This document shows positions 44,307-55,460 of a DNA stretch of 64,000 nucleotides, one piece after another. The stretch's first letter is position 1. Every line of letters starts with the position of its first letter. A program made the position numbers and the translations under genes. A model generated the notes under the pieces. The model did not search any database. It saw nothing but the letters and a program-made list of their open reading frames with translations, and was not told the DNA's origin. The DNA is taken from assembly GCA_947650285.1 (NCBI GenBank), contig CANTFL010000637.1, forward strand, positions 1 to 64,000, read 5' to 3'. Source of the stretch: Hyaloperonospora brassicae. Lineage: Eukaryota; Oomycota; Peronosporomycetes; Peronosporales; Peronosporaceae.

Positions 44307-45110
44307 ATGGTGAAAACCAAAACGGCGAAAGCCAAACTCAATACCCTCGTCAGCAGGTCACCTGACATTAATACGAGGAAGACGTTGGCCGGATCGGCAC
44401 GAAAAAAGAAGAAAGCGCCGGGATCGAATACCCTCGTCAGCAGGTCACCAAAAACTAACACGAGAAAGACCAAGAACCCCGCCGGATCGGCACGAAAGAA
44501 GAAGAAAGTGCTGGGATCGAACGGCGAAGATCACCGAATCGGAAAACCAATCGGATCGGAGATCGTAGTCAAAGAAGAATATGATCGTGAGATGGCCCAG
44601 ATCGCGGTGTCGAAGATGGAGTCAGTGACTCAAATGTGGGAGCGTGCGAAATGGCAGTGCTATTATAGCCAATTCAAGACACTGCTCAAGACAAACCCAG
44701 TGTTCAAAATATTACGGCCCAAGTGGATCGGCCCTCTGGGTAAGCCGATCTCTATTCCGCCGCCCGTGACAAGCAAACTCGGCGCGATTGATTTGATTTT
44801 GCAGAATGACACGGGATTCTGCCCTAATGCTTTCGATTCAGATGAATTGATGGGACGCAGCTTGGAACAGTTGAAGAACGCAGTAAGCGAGTTCGTGGAG
44901 GTCATGATACTTCTGGTGGGCAAGACCACCACTCCTAGAGACGGGATCGTCATACCCTTGGGATCACCTCAAGAATATCCCTCAAGATCGACTTATTACG
45001 CCTCAGCTGACTCCGAGATGGAGTCAGATGGGTCCAATAGTTCGTCGGGTGTCTTTGGAACCATCGGGAGGATCGTTTCCAAAAGACAGGATCGGCAAGG
45101 CCAGGATTGA
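44307..45110 (+). CDS. Gag N-terminal ORF of element D
   Basis: 267 residues, matching C with scattered substitutions and a two-residue in-frame deletion (C reads ILQMLNETGF, D reads ILQNDTGF). It keeps the duplicated GSARKKKK block. In-frame indels and an open frame suggest it stayed coding until recently. Confidence 0.72.
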   Translation: MVKTKTAKAKLNTLVSRSPDINTRKTLAGSARKKKKAPGSNTLVSRSPKTNTRKTKNPAGSARKKKKVLGSNGEDHRIGKPIGSEIVVKEEYDREMAQIAVSKMESVTQMWERAKWQCYYSQFKTLLKTNPVFKILRPKWIGPLGKPISIPPPVTSKLGAIDLILQNDTGFCPNAFDSDELMGRSLEQLKNAVSEFVEVMILLVGKTTTPRDGIVIPLGSPQEYPSRSTYYASADSEMESDGSNSSSGVFGTIGRIVSKRQDRQGQD

Positions 45111-45623
45111 AGCCTTTGAAGAGCAAGCCAAGATCGACATACAATTGGTTGTATGTCAAGGTCGTCCGTGATCTCACGTCTGGAAGAGTTTTCAGGAAAA
45201 GGTCGAGACGAAGGTTGGGCTCGGAGCTGGATCGTCAAGGTCAGATAGGCTTTTCTTCGAGAGCAAATAACCGATGAAGAAAAATGTTTGGAGTTTGGTG
45301 ATTTGCTCACCGCTCCAGTCCGACATTGGTATCTTTAACTGAACGAATCGATACAATTTGATTGGAAGGCGCTGGTGGAAGAATTCTTGTTCGAGTATTG
45401 TGGACACGAAGAATCGGTCGATCAACAATACTACCTTTCACGGAAACAACCGGATGAGAATCCAATTCGCTTCTCAGGACAACGTTCACCGCATAAATCG
45501 AAGGTGAAAAAGATAAAAGCTACTGATCAACCCATCGAGATCCCTGTTGGAGAATCTACGGAGGTGAAGATCGGTATTAGTCAAGCGTTATCAAGGTTGT
45601 GAATAGCACGAGGACTGGATTGG
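45111..45623 (+). pseudogene. Gag capsid remnant and linker, element D
   Basis: As in C: capsid piece VEEFLFEYCGHEESV, then the linker, with the same TGA as C at the position where E reads TGG. Confidence 0.65.
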
Positions 45624-46290
45624 GTGCCAACAGTAAGATACGGTCCTGGCAAGCTACCATATCTGCAGGTGACGAATATTGGTGATCCGAAGATCGTGTT
45701 ACCACCACATACCACACTCGGTATGTGGATGAAAGGCGAGACAACACCAAGATCTCAAGGATACGTGTTGTATGGATCTGGCCGATATAAGGAGTGTCAA
45801 ACCTTAGCGTATGAAAACACTACCGATGAACAATGGAAGTGGCCCGATAATGAATGGATCGAATCTCCAGCAAATCCTGCTAACTATGTTAAATCGATAG
45901 AGTTAACGACACGACCAAAAGTTGATCCGGTGGAAACGGCGGGGGAAGCGGCAGTAATTACTCATCGGATTTCTAAAGCTAAAACGGGAGGAAAAAGTAT
46001 CAAATCGGCGTCAGGAGAAGAGAATGCAGTCGTCGATATACTCTCACATGATGAATCGTTTCAGAGTTCTGCTGATCGAGATCGCAAAATTGATCCACAG
46101 TGTTTGACGGAACGAGATCGAAGAGTGGTTCATCCTTCACACGATAGATCGGTTCAACGTCATATTGATCAAGATCGAGAAAGTGATCGCTCCTATGTAA
46201 TGAATCAAGATTATGTAGACGACCCACAGCATTGGACATGTCGAGATCGCGATGATGATACACAGTATTCGACAGATCGAGACTGCGAAG
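45624..46290 (+). pseudogene. Long ORF of element D, N-terminal part, cut by copia1
   Basis: 222 residues equivalent to the start of the 933-residue ORF of C (linker and the first QDR-rich part). The frame then runs into the Copia LTR and stops at 46391. The repeat region, SH3-like domain and chromodomain-like tail are missing. Confidence 0.75.
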
Positions 46291-46576
46291 TTTTTGAGGG
46301 TTACGGGTACAATCCGAACTTAGCGCGTAGGTCTTACGGGATAGTTCTTACGTCGGTTATTACCTCAGAGATGATTAGACGCGTAGAATGATTGGACGCG
46401 TGTAAATCAGGTTGATTAGATGCACCATGTGATTGGATGCAGTCTAGGGTAGGCAGAGTTAAGACCTATGAATCAATCACTTTCGAATTCTCTTTTAAGT
46501 GAGCAAGTGTTCTCCGCTTCGTTCTCTCCGGTCTCTCCGCTTCGGTTTCTCTTCGCCTCTCGCTCAAGTTACAACA
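46291..46576 (+). repeat. copia1 5' LTR, about 286 bp
   Basis: From TTTTTGAGGGTTACGGG (left edge uncertain by 1-2 nt) to TTACAACA. Closely matches the copia3 LTR (55179-55456), less so the copia2 LTRs, which define a second subtype. Confidence 0.88.
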
Positions 46577-46588
46577 GGTTATGAGCCC
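46577..46588 (+). promoter_or_regulatory. copia1 primer-binding site containing the gag start codon
   Basis: GGTTATGAGCCC directly follows the LTR end CAACA. It is complementary to the anticodon arm typical of initiator tRNA-Met (GGGCTCATAACC), the half-tRNA primer known from Drosophila copia. The ATG inside it (46581) starts the gag-pol frame. Confidence 0.75.
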
Positions 46589-48294
46589 AAGCGCCATGTC
46601 TTCCAGCAACGCCTCTACCAGTGTCTCCATCGATAAGTTCGATGGGGATAACTACTCAACCTGGTGTCGCTACATGCATGGCGTGTTCTTGACGAAGTCC
46701 GTCTGGCACGTCGTGAACCGCGAAACGTCTCCAACCTTCACTGACCCGCGAGCGTCAGATGAGTACGTCAAGGCGAGCAACATCGCGTTCGGGTTGGTGT
46801 TACTGCACATGGACGCGGACTACCACCATGTGGTCGACAGCTGTGAAGAAGCATGGACAGCGTGGTCGCGGTTGAAGATGCTCTATGGTGGGTCGCAGAA
46901 GGCGGGGCGCATCTACCTCAAGCGCCAGCTGTTCAGCATCAAGATGTCGGAAGGAGGCAACGTCTTGCATCACTGCAACGAAGTCTTGAACATCAGCGCC
47001 AAGCTTCGCAGCATCGGTGCCAAGATGGAAGACGAAGACGTTGCGATCTGCTTGATGCTCAGTCTCCCGAAGAGCTTCGAGAACCTGGTTCTGAACATGG
47101 AGATGAGCAATGCAGAGCTGCGTACGCAAGATGTGGTCAAAGTGCTGACGAATGAGCACGCCAAGCGGCAAGGCGAGAAGATGACGACGGCAACGACATC
47201 GGTGAAGGCTGAAGATGCGACAAAGGCATTCAGTACCGAGCGCGAGCCCTACCAATGCACGTATTGTGGCAAGGTGGGACACACGGCAGAGCGTTGCTGG
47301 ACGAAGCAAAAGGATGAAAGTCGAGGAGCCCGACGCGGCGGCAATGGTCGTGGACGCGGGGCAAACAATGTCCAGTGGGGACATTATGATGAAGGCAGCA
47401 GCTACGATCGAGTGGCGTTTGCAGTTTCGTTCGAATGCGGAATTTCGACGAACAAGAATGGATCAGGGATGTGGGCCGTTGACAGCGGGGCAACACATCA
47501 CATCTGCCACGACAAGTTCAAGTTTACAAGCTTGGTCGAAGGCAACGATGGCGAGATCCTGGTGGCTGATGGCAACAAGGCAGCCATCAAAGGTGTGGGG
47601 ACTATCGTTGAAAAGGTGGTCCTGCCTAACGGGGATGAGCGCGAGATCGAGATCAAGAACGCGCTCTATGTGCCCAGCATGAGCAAAAATCTGCTTTCGG
47701 TGCCGCAGATTAACAATCATGGCAACTTCCAAGTGGTGTTCGACGGGGCTACGATGTACGTTGCTCGCAAGGATTCCAACCAAGTGGTGGCAGCTGCCGA
47801 TCTTGTAGATGGACTCTACTGGCTTCGCACGACGCAGCGATCGGCCAATGTGGCATCACGTGGCAACGTCGTTGATCTACACGCGCGAATGGGTCATGCT
47901 CCAGTCGACGTGCTTCGCAAGATGGTGGCAAGCAACATGATCAAGGACGCTCCGATCTGTTCCAAGCCGAATGGACCAAGTGTGTGTCGAGGATGCCAAG
48001 AAGGGAAAATGGTCCAAAAACCATTCCCGAGCAACCGTGACAAGCGCACCTACAACACCTTCGAGCTGCTCCACTTCGACATCTGCGGGCCCATGGAAGA
48101 AAAATCTCTGGGTGGCAGCAAGTACCTGCTGCTGATTGTGGATGAAGCCAGCGGGTGCATGAAGGGATTTTGTCTTCATGCCAAGTCGGAGAGTGAAGAG
48201 TGCATCAAGAAGTACATCACGATGGTCCAGGCGCAGTTCAACAAGAAGGTCAAGTTTGTGCGACACGATGGAGCCCGTGAGTTTGCAACGAACT
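46581..48294 (+). CDS. copia1 gag-pol, N-terminal part: gag, zinc knuckle, protease, integrase start
   Basis: About 571 residues open before copia2 interrupts. Gag begins [17 protein letters not shown], as in Copia gag. A zinc knuckle [14 protein letters not shown] (C-x2-C-x4-H-x4-C) lies near residue 226. Protease: [13 protein letters not shown] near 298-310 with catalytic Asp about 301. Integrase zinc region: LHARMGH near 434 and CRGC near 470. Core: LLHFDICGP (first Asp) and [10 protein letters not shown] (second Asp). Domain order PR-IN before RT identifies Ty1/Copia. The frame is uninterrupted until the copia2 junction. The Glu of the integrase triad falls in the right half (53886 on), where it is Gly. 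Confidence 0.92.
48290..48294 (+). other. copia2 target site duplication, left copy (GAACT)
   Basis: GAACT precedes the LTR here and follows the right LTR at 53881-53885. A 5 bp duplication fits Copia integrases. Confidence 0.85.
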
Positions 48295-48572
48295 TATTGA
48301 AGGTTACCGTAACAACCCGAAATCTAAGGTGTAGTTCTTAAGGGATATTTTTTACGTCGGTAATTACGCAGGAAGGATTAGACGAGTAGGGTGATTAGAC
48401 GCGCCGACTGATTTATATGTGGACACATATAAATCAGGGCGGAGGCAGATAAGCTCCGATAATTAATCACTTTCCGATCTTCCATCTACCCCTCAAGTGT
48501 CTTCTCCGGTCTTCCGAGTGGACCCTCAGCATCCTTCCCAGTTTCGGTCGTCAAGCTTCACACCTCTCAACA
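48295..48572 (+). repeat. copia2 5' LTR, 278 bp
   Basis: TATTGAAGGTTACCG to CCTCTCAACA. It contains ATTTATATG-TGGA-CACATATAAAT, a strong inverted repeat around 48411-48433 that overlaps a TATA-like sequence. Confidence 0.93.
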
Positions 48573-48584
48573 GGTTATGAGCCC
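48573..48584 (+). promoter_or_regulatory. copia2 primer-binding site containing the gag start codon
   Basis: GGTTATGAGCCC after CAACA; the ATG at 48577 begins gag. Same arrangement as copia1 and copia3. Confidence 0.75.
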
Positions 48585-51009
48585 AAGCACGATTTCCTCT
48601 GCTCATGATGCCACCACCAAGATTTTCATCGACAAGTGCAACGGAGACATCAACGCTACATGGATACGCTACATGCGTGGTGTGTTCCTGACCAAGTCGA
48701 CGTGGCACGTGGTGAACCGAGAGACGTCGCCGACCTTCGCGGAACCTCGCGCCATGGACGACTACGTCAAGACGAGCAACATCGCGTTCGGACTGATGTT
48801 TCTCCACATGGACGCCGACTATCATCACATCGTCGATAATTGTGAGGAGGCGTGGATCGCGTAAGCGCGTTTGAAGACGCTTTACGGCGGGTCGCAGAAG
48901 GCTGGGCGCATCTACTTGAATCGCCAGCTGTTTAACATGGAGATGAAGGAAGGCGGCAAATGTGATGCATCATTTCAATGAAGTCCTCAACATCAGCGCG
49001 AAGCTAAGAAGCATCGGCGCCAAGATGGAGGACGAGGACGTGGCGATCTGCTTGTTGCGCAGCCTTTTCAAGAGCTACGAGAATGTTGTGCTAAACTTGG
49101 AGTTGAGCAGCGCGGAACTGCGATCGCGCGACGTTGTCAAGGTGCTCACGAAAGAGCACATCAAGAGGCAAGGTGACAAGACGACATCGGTGAAGACTGA
49201 AGACGCGGCGAAGGCGTTCAGTGCTGAGCGTGAACCTCGCCAGTGTACGTACTGCGGAAAATTGGGGCACACGGCGGAGCGGTGCTGGACCAAGCAGAAG
49301 GACGAAAATCAAGGAGGAGCTCGACGCGGCGGCAACAATGCTCGTGGACGCGGAGCCAACAACGTTCAGTGGGGAACCAACAGCAACTACGACGACGAAT
49401 ACGATCGAGTTGCGTTTGAGGTTTCGCTGGAGGCTGGACTTTCAACAGGCAAGAGCATGCCAGGGATGTGGGCGGTCGACAGCGGTGCGACGCATCATAT
49501 CTGCAACGATAAGGCCAAGTTTGCAAACCTGAATGAGCGAGAGGAAGGCGAGCTATCGGTGGCTGATGGCAGCAAGGCTGCGATCAAGGGTGTGGGAACC
49601 ATCATGGAACGGGTGGTTCTACCCAATGGCGACGAACGCGACATCGAGATCAAGGACGCGCTGTTCGTGCCAAGTATGAGCAAGAATCTACTTTCGGTGA
49701 CGCAGATAAACAAGGGTGGCAAGTTCCAAGTAATGTTCGATGGGTCCAAGATGCAAGTAACGCGCAAGAATTCCACGCAAGTCGTGGCAACAGCGGATCT
49801 CGTCGATGGACTCTACTGGCTGCGAACTCCTCGACGATCGGCGAATGCAGCGACACGCAACGGGGCCATCGACTTGCACGCGCGCATGGGTAATTCACCC
49901 CTCGATGTTCTGCGCAATATGGTTGCCACCGGCATGATCGAGGAAGACAAGGCGCCTCTTAACTCGACTGGGCCAAGTGTGTGTCGCGGTTGCCAGCAAG
50001 GGAAGATGGTCCAAAAACCATTCCCAACCAACCGTGACAAGCGTCAATATGGTGTGTTCGAGTTGCTGCACTTCGACATCAGCGGGCCAATGGAACAAGT
50101 CTCGATCGGCGGCAGCAGATACTTGCTACTTGTGGTTGACAAAGTAATCGGGTGCATGAAGGGCTTCTGTCTGCGGTCCAAGTCTGAGAGTGAAGACTAC
50201 ATCAGGAGCTACATTCTCAAGATCCAGACGCAGTTCGGCAAGAAGATCAAGTTCGTTCGGCATGATGGAGCGCATGAGTTTGCGACCAACTCGATCAAGA
50301 CCTTCTACGAAGACCAAGGTATCGAGCAGCAGGTCACGGTGCCGCATGCACACCAGACCAACAGCACCGCAGAACGCGCGATACGGACCATTGTCACGAT
50401 CGGACGCAGCTTGCTACACCATCCAAAGCTGGAGAAGTGCTTCTGGGCTGAAGCGGCAATGACGGCGATCTACATCAAGAACGGCCTGCCTTCACCCAAG
50501 TTCGACCACAAGACTCCGTTCGAGATCGTGTACAAGTCAAAACCAAGTGTCAAGCACATTCGCGTGTTTGGACGTCGAGCTTACATACTGATACCGAGGG
50601 AGAAGCGACTGAAGTGGGACCCGAAGGCTCGTGCAAGGATGTTCATGGGCTACGAAGAAGTGTCAAAGGCTTACCGAGTGTACGACATTGAGGCGGGCCA
50701 AGTGGTGATCAGTCGTGACATCACCTTCGAAGAATCGATTTTGACTTTTCGATGGACCGATAAAGTGAAGACGATGAAGATGCGGAGTTGGACCTCGACC
50801 TCCTGGCGATCAACGATGACGACGTGCGTCAGACAACCTACAAGCACACTGTCAAGCGCAAGAGTGAAGCAAGACCCGGCATGTTACGTTCAGCTCGCCC
50901 TCGAACTGGGTTGGAACAAGATAGTGCGCCAGAACACGTCTCCAACCGTCACCAGAAACAACAATCAAGTGCTCACGACACGTCGCCTGATGACGAACTT
51001 CATAAATAT
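48577..51009 (+). pseudogene. copia2 gag, protease and integrase (broken)
   Basis: Gag starts at 48577 and meets an in-frame TAA at 48862. A one-base shift near 48960 moves it to the long frame 48962-51181. Motifs: zinc knuckle [14 protein letters not shown], protease [13 protein letters not shown], integrase zinc region (LHARMG, with the second His changed to Asn, and CRGC), core [19 protein letters not shown] and [11 protein letters not shown] with the Glu intact. The integrase end ([30 protein letters not shown]) is present. The frame then drifts into the tandem repeat array, so its last 60 residues are not native. Confidence 0.9.
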
Positions 51010-51945
51010 TCTAATCATCAACTGTAAAGTTGAGAACCAACCTTACTATCAAATCAAGACAATTATTCCGTCCCACGTATCGATTTCTAGTTCTTCGCCA
51101 AATATTCGAATCAATAACAGAATTGAAATCAACTCTACCATCGATCCAACCAGTCCGTTCCGTCCCACAATCAATCAATAGTACGTTCTCAATCGCTCGT
51201 CTTAATAACAGAATTAGATACTAACTCTACCATTAATCCAAACAACCAGTTCTTCCCTACTAATTATTCAGTCAAACAGCACTCACTATTGTCTCAATAG
51301 CAAGCCAACAAACCAACTTTACCATCAAGCAAAAGACCAGTAAGTTCCATTATATTATCATTAATCGAAGTCCCCCTACTATCTCTTTCAATAATACAGC
51401 TAACAAACCCACCCTATATCAAAGCAAACAACTAGTTGGTCCTACAAACAAATTAATAATACCTCACAAACATTCATTTCAATAATAGAATCAGCAAGCT
51501 AACTCCACTATCAATCCAAAAGTCCGTTCGACATCACCAAGTCATCCATAGAACTTCCCCAATCATTCATTTCAATAATAGAATCAATAAGTTAACTCCA
51601 CTATCAATCCAAATAATAAGTTGAGTATCAATCAACAATCAATAGAACAGTCCCAATCATTCTTATGAATAGTAAAATAAGCAAGCCAACTTCACTACCA
51701 ATTCAAACAACAAGATTTGTATTGATAAACAATTAATAGAACGTCACCAATCATTCTTTTCAATAGTAAAGGTTGATTTCCAACCCCATATCAAGCAAAA
51801 TAATTCGTTCAGTACCACAGATCAATCGATAGAACTTCACTAACCGGTCGGTTTAATAGTAAAGTCAATAAACAACATCACTATCAATCCAAACTGTCAG
51901 TTCAATACTTTCGTCGATCTTCCCGTTGTTTGTATCAATTGTAGA
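51010..51945 (+). repeat. AT-rich tandem array, about 94 bp period, inside copia2 pol
   Basis: About ten degenerate units sharing TTTCAATAATAGAATC, AACTCCACTATCAATCC and AATCAATAGAAC...CAATCATTC. Unit starts near 51477, 51570, 51664, 51757 and 51851 show a period of about 94. Composition is AT-rich with few G, unlike the flanking pol gene. It sits in the variable linker between integrase and RT; copia1 lacks it. Confidence 0.85.
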
Positions 51946-53594
51946 ATTAGCAAGATGCGGGCGCCTACGATCAAGATGATGACTCGACGCCTCCAACACT
52001 TTGGCGTGCATGTGCAAACGCAGTAGAAGCAACGGACCTGGCAGAACCTGCGACTTTCCAAGACGCAAGTAACTGTGCTGATAAAGTTCACTGGCGAAGT
52101 GCTGTGAAGGCAGAGCTTAAGTCGATGCATCTTCGTGGAGTTTTGTGTGCGGCAAAGCTGCCAAGAGGCCAAGGTGCGATCGGCATTAAGTGGGCCTTCA
52201 AGATCAAGCGCAAAGCGGATGGATCGATTGAGAAGTACAAGGCGCACCTTGTTGCCAAAGGCTACAAGCAGAAGCACGGCATCGACTACACGGAGACGTT
52301 CTCGCCCGTAATGAAGCACGTGACGCTGCGTATGGTGATCGCGATCACCAAGTACTTCGACTGGCCACTGGATCAACTCGACGTGGTGACAGCGTTTCTC
52401 TACGGTGTGATGAAGTAGAAGGTGTACTGCGTGGTACCAGAAGGCGTCGAGCTGGATGGCTCCTTCGATTGTCTGTAATTGGTGAAGGCGATCTACGGTC
52501 TTAAGCAAGCTTCGCGTGTGTGGAACGAGACTTTCGACGAGTTCGTCTGCTCCATCGGTTTCGAAGTGTCGGCGTTCGACCCATGTCTCTACATCAAGGT
52601 GGTCGATGGTCACTGCGAGCTCGTGCTGGTTTACGTCGATGACGTGTTAGTGACCGACAGCTCGCTCGAGTTAATTCCACACACGAAGGCCGATCTCAAG
52701 ACAAGCTTCGAGATGACCGACAGTGGCAAGTGTACTTTTGTACCAGGCATCGAACTGGTGGACGGCATGGATGGCAGCGTGACGATGCGCCAGCAACGGT
52801 ATGTCAACGACATCATCAAGCGTTTCGGTATGCATTAGTGCAAGGCCACAACAAGTCCGGTCGATTTGAGTACTCGGCTTGTCGCAAGCAGTGAATCAGC
52901 CGAGATCGACGTTCCGTTTCGTGAAGCTGTGGGAGCTTTAATGCACTTGATGACTGCGACGCGCCCGAACATTGCGTATGCTGTGGGGTACGTCTCACGC
53001 TTCATGGAGAACCCGCAGCAAGAACATTGGACGGCGGTGAAGCGCATTTTTCGGTACTTGCGAGGGACCAAGTCGCATGGACTCCGCTTCCAGCCAAGCG
53101 ACAAGATTGACTTTCGTGGCTACTCGGACGCGGACTGGGCCGGCGACCATGCTGATCGCAAGTCGACTTCGAGCTACACTTTCATACTGATGGGTGCTCC
53201 TGTGAGTTGGGGAAGCAAGAAGCAGTCAAGTGTGTCGTTGTCGACGAGTGAAGCGGAGTACATCGCGCTCAGTCTGGCCATCCAAGAAGGCAAGTGGATC
53301 CATCGCCTGCTATGAAAGATTTTGGCGGCCGCGAACGAGTCAGGACCGGACCTCGTCATCCGTGAAGACAACCAGTCGTGCATCAAGATGACAAAGAATC
53401 CGGGAAACCATGGCCGCGCAAAGCACATCGACATAAAGTACCATCACATCCGTGATGAGGTCAAGCACGGTAAAGTGAAGCTCGAGTATTGCGAGACTTC
53501 CGTGATGATGGCGGACATCATGACCAAGGGACTTTCGGGACCTCGTCACAAGGACTTGACGGCGGCGCTCGGCATCCGTGCGAGTTCGGCTTGA
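51946..53594 (+). pseudogene. copia2 reverse transcriptase and RNase H (broken by stops)
   Basis: One frame throughout, with stops at about 52416, 52476, 52836 and 53313. RT: IKWAFKIKRKADGSIEKYK, YTETFSPVMKHVTLRM, QLDVVTAFLYG (first Asp), AIYGLKQASRVWN and YVDDVLV (catalytic pair). RNase H: YSDADWAGDHADRKSTSSY (Asp), LSTSEAEYIAL (Glu), REDNQSCIKM (Asp) and MMADIMTKGL (Asp). It ends GIRASSA, stop TGA at 53592. Catalytic residues remain; only the stops disable it. Confidence 0.92.
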
Positions 53595-53601
53595 GGGGGC
53601 G

Positions 53602-53880
53602 TATTAAAGGTTACCGTAACAACCCGAAATCTAAGGTGTAGTTCTTACGGGATATTTTTTACGTCGGTAATTACGCAGGAATGATTAGACGAGTAGGGTG
53701 ATTAGACGCGCCGACTGATTTATATGTGGACACATATAAATCAGGGCGTAGGCAGATAAGCTCCGATAACCAATCACTTTCTAATCTTCCATCTCCCCCC
53801 CCAAGTGTCTTCTCCGGTCTTCCGAGTGGACTCCCTGCATCCTTCCCAGTTTCGGTCGTCAAGCTTCACACCTCACAACA
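53602..53880 (+). repeat. copia2 3' LTR, 279 bp
   Basis: TATTAAAGGTTACCG to CCTCACAACA; pairs with 48295-48572. Preceded by GAGGGGGCG, a polypurine tract. Confidence 0.93.
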
Positions 53881-53885
53881 GAACT
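53881..53885 (+). other. copia2 target site duplication, right copy (GAACT)
   Basis: Identical to 48290-48294; marks the exact insertion point in the copia1 integrase gene. Confidence 0.85.
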
Positions 53886-55178
53886 TGCTTCAAGATTTCT
53901 ACGAAGGCGAAGGCATCGAGCAGCAAACCACGGTGCCATACGCGCATCAAGCCAACGGAACTGCTGGACGCGCGATTCGGACCATCGTCACAATCGGTCG
54001 CAGCATGCTCCATCATGCCAATCTGGACAAGCGCTTCTGGGCTGAAGCGGCAATGACGGCTGTCGATGTAAAGAACCGTCTGCCGTCACCCAAGATCTCG
54101 CACAAAACACCGTTTGAGATTGTCTACAATTACAAGCCAAGTGTCAAGCACATGCGCGTTTTCGGGTGCCAAGCATACATCTTGACCCCGAAGGAGAAAC
54201 GACTCAAGTGGGATCCCAAGGCGCGTGCTGGATTGTTTTTGGGCTACGAAGAAGTGTCCAAGGCGTATCGAGTTTACGACATTGAAGCGGGCAGGTGATG
54301 ATAAGTCGCGATGTCAACTTCGATGAGTCGGCATTTGGACTTTCAATGCTGATCGCCGATGACGACGTTGATGGCCTGGACTTCGAATCGATCGATCTGG
54401 ATTATGAAGACCCGCGTCTTAGATACTTCAAACAAACAGGAAAGCGCAAGGCCCAACCCTCTCACGAGGATGAAGACGCAAGTATGCCCCGAGCAGTGCG
54501 CCAACGACCCGGATTGGAAGAATCAAGCGCGCCGGATGACCTCTCATCACGTCGAGCCAACGCAGATGAAGAAAGAAAGTCGGAAGAGCAGCATGACATA
54601 CCGACTTCCCCCGCGTTTTGGCATGCGAGTGCAAATGCTGTCGAAGCAGCAATGGATTTGTCGGAGCCGTCGACATTTAAAGAAGCAGTGGGTGGCCCGG
54701 ACCAAGTACACTGGCGCAAGGCAATTAATGCGGAGCTCGATTCAATGAAGCTTCGCGGTGTCTTCGGTGCGGACAAGTTACCCAACGGACAAAGCACCAT
54801 TGGCTTAAAATTGGGTCTTCAAGATCAAGCGCAAGGCGGATGGGTCAATCGAGAAATACAAGACACGACTTGTGGCCAAGGGCTTTCGTCAAAAGTACGG
54901 CATTGACTACACGGAGACATTCTCGCCCGTGGTCAAGTATGTGACGCTGCGAATGGTCATCGCCATCGCTAAGCACTTTATATGGCCCCTCGACCAGCTT
55001 GGTTTGGTGACTGCGTTCCTGTATGGATTGATGAAGGAGAAGGTGTTCTGCGCCGTTCCCGAAGGTGTCAAGATGGACGGTGATTTCGACTGTCTCGAGT
55101 TGATCAAGGCGATCTACGGTCTCAAGCAAGCCTCGCGTGTTTGGAACAAGACCTTCGACAAGTTCATACGCTCGATTG
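53886..55178 (+). pseudogene. copia1 gag-pol, right part: integrase end and RT start (broken)
   Basis: The integrase core continues after copia2 (QDFYEGEGIEQQTTVPYAH). The expected catalytic Glu in GTAGRAIRTIV is Gly, a lost key residue. A one-base deletion near 54294 and a one-base insertion near 54811 shift the frame. RT motifs follow: GIDYTETFSPVVKYVTLRM, DQLGLVTAFLYG (the first catalytic Asp position reads Gly) and AIYGLKQASRVWN. The gene is cut by copia3 at 55179 before YVDD. Confidence 0.88.
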
Positions 55179-55456
55179 TATTGAGGGTTACCATTACAAT
55201 CCGTACTTGAGCGTAGTGTTTACGGGATAGTTTCTACGTCGGTAATTACCTCAGAGATGATTAGACGCGTAGGATGATTGGACGCGTGTAAATCAGGTTG
55301 ATTAGATGCACCATGTGATTGGATGCAGTCTAGGGTAGGCAGAGTTAAGACCTATGAATCAATCACTATCCAATTTCCATTCTTCAGAGCAAGTGTCTTC
55401 TCTTCGGCTCGTCCAAGCGCAGACTCTCTTTCCCGCCTCAACTTCCGACGCCAACA
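55179..55456 (+). repeat. copia3 5' LTR, 278 bp
   Basis: TATTGAGGGTTACCATTAC to GACGCCAACA. Same subtype as copia1, for example an identical stretch around GATTAGACGCGTAGG...GCACCATGTGATTGG. Confidence 0.9.
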
Positions 55457-55460
55457 GGTT

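Larger units (their letters stand above)
44007..46290 (+). mobile_element. Element D internal region, truncated by copia1
   Basis: Collinear with element C from 36769 to about 39058 at high identity, then abruptly replaced at 46288-46291 by a Copia LTR. The rest of D is not found before the window ends. Confidence 0.88.
48295..53880 (+). mobile_element. Copia element copia2, structurally complete, 5.6 kb, nested in copia1
   Basis: 5' LTR 48295-48572, primer site 48573, gag-pol 48577-53594 (broken), polypurine-like GAGGGGGCG before the 3' LTR 53602-53880, and target duplication GAACT. The two LTRs differ at roughly a dozen positions by eye, so the insertion is not recent. A tandem repeat array interrupts pol at 51010-51945. 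Confidence 0.93.
46291..55178 (+). mobile_element. Copia element copia1, split by copia2 and cut by copia3
   Basis: Left part 46291-48294 (LTR, gag, protease, start of integrase), then the complete insertion copia2 (48295-53880), then the right part 53881-55178 (rest of integrase and RT up to the middle). The two halves join in the integrase core across the copia2 target duplication GAACT. At 55179 the RT is cut again by copia3. The RNase H end and 3' LTR of copia1 are not in the window. Confidence 0.9.

Noticed and set aside
46800..47384. 194-residue minus-strand frame in the copia1 gag
   Set aside because: Complement of a coding region with strong codon bias; no independent motif. Similar shadows occur along copia2.
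48411..48433. ATTTATATG...CACATATAAAT palindrome as an operator or terminator
   Set aside because: It is in a retrotransposon LTR with a TATA-like core; a promoter-associated inverted repeat is possible, but nothing supports a specific role.
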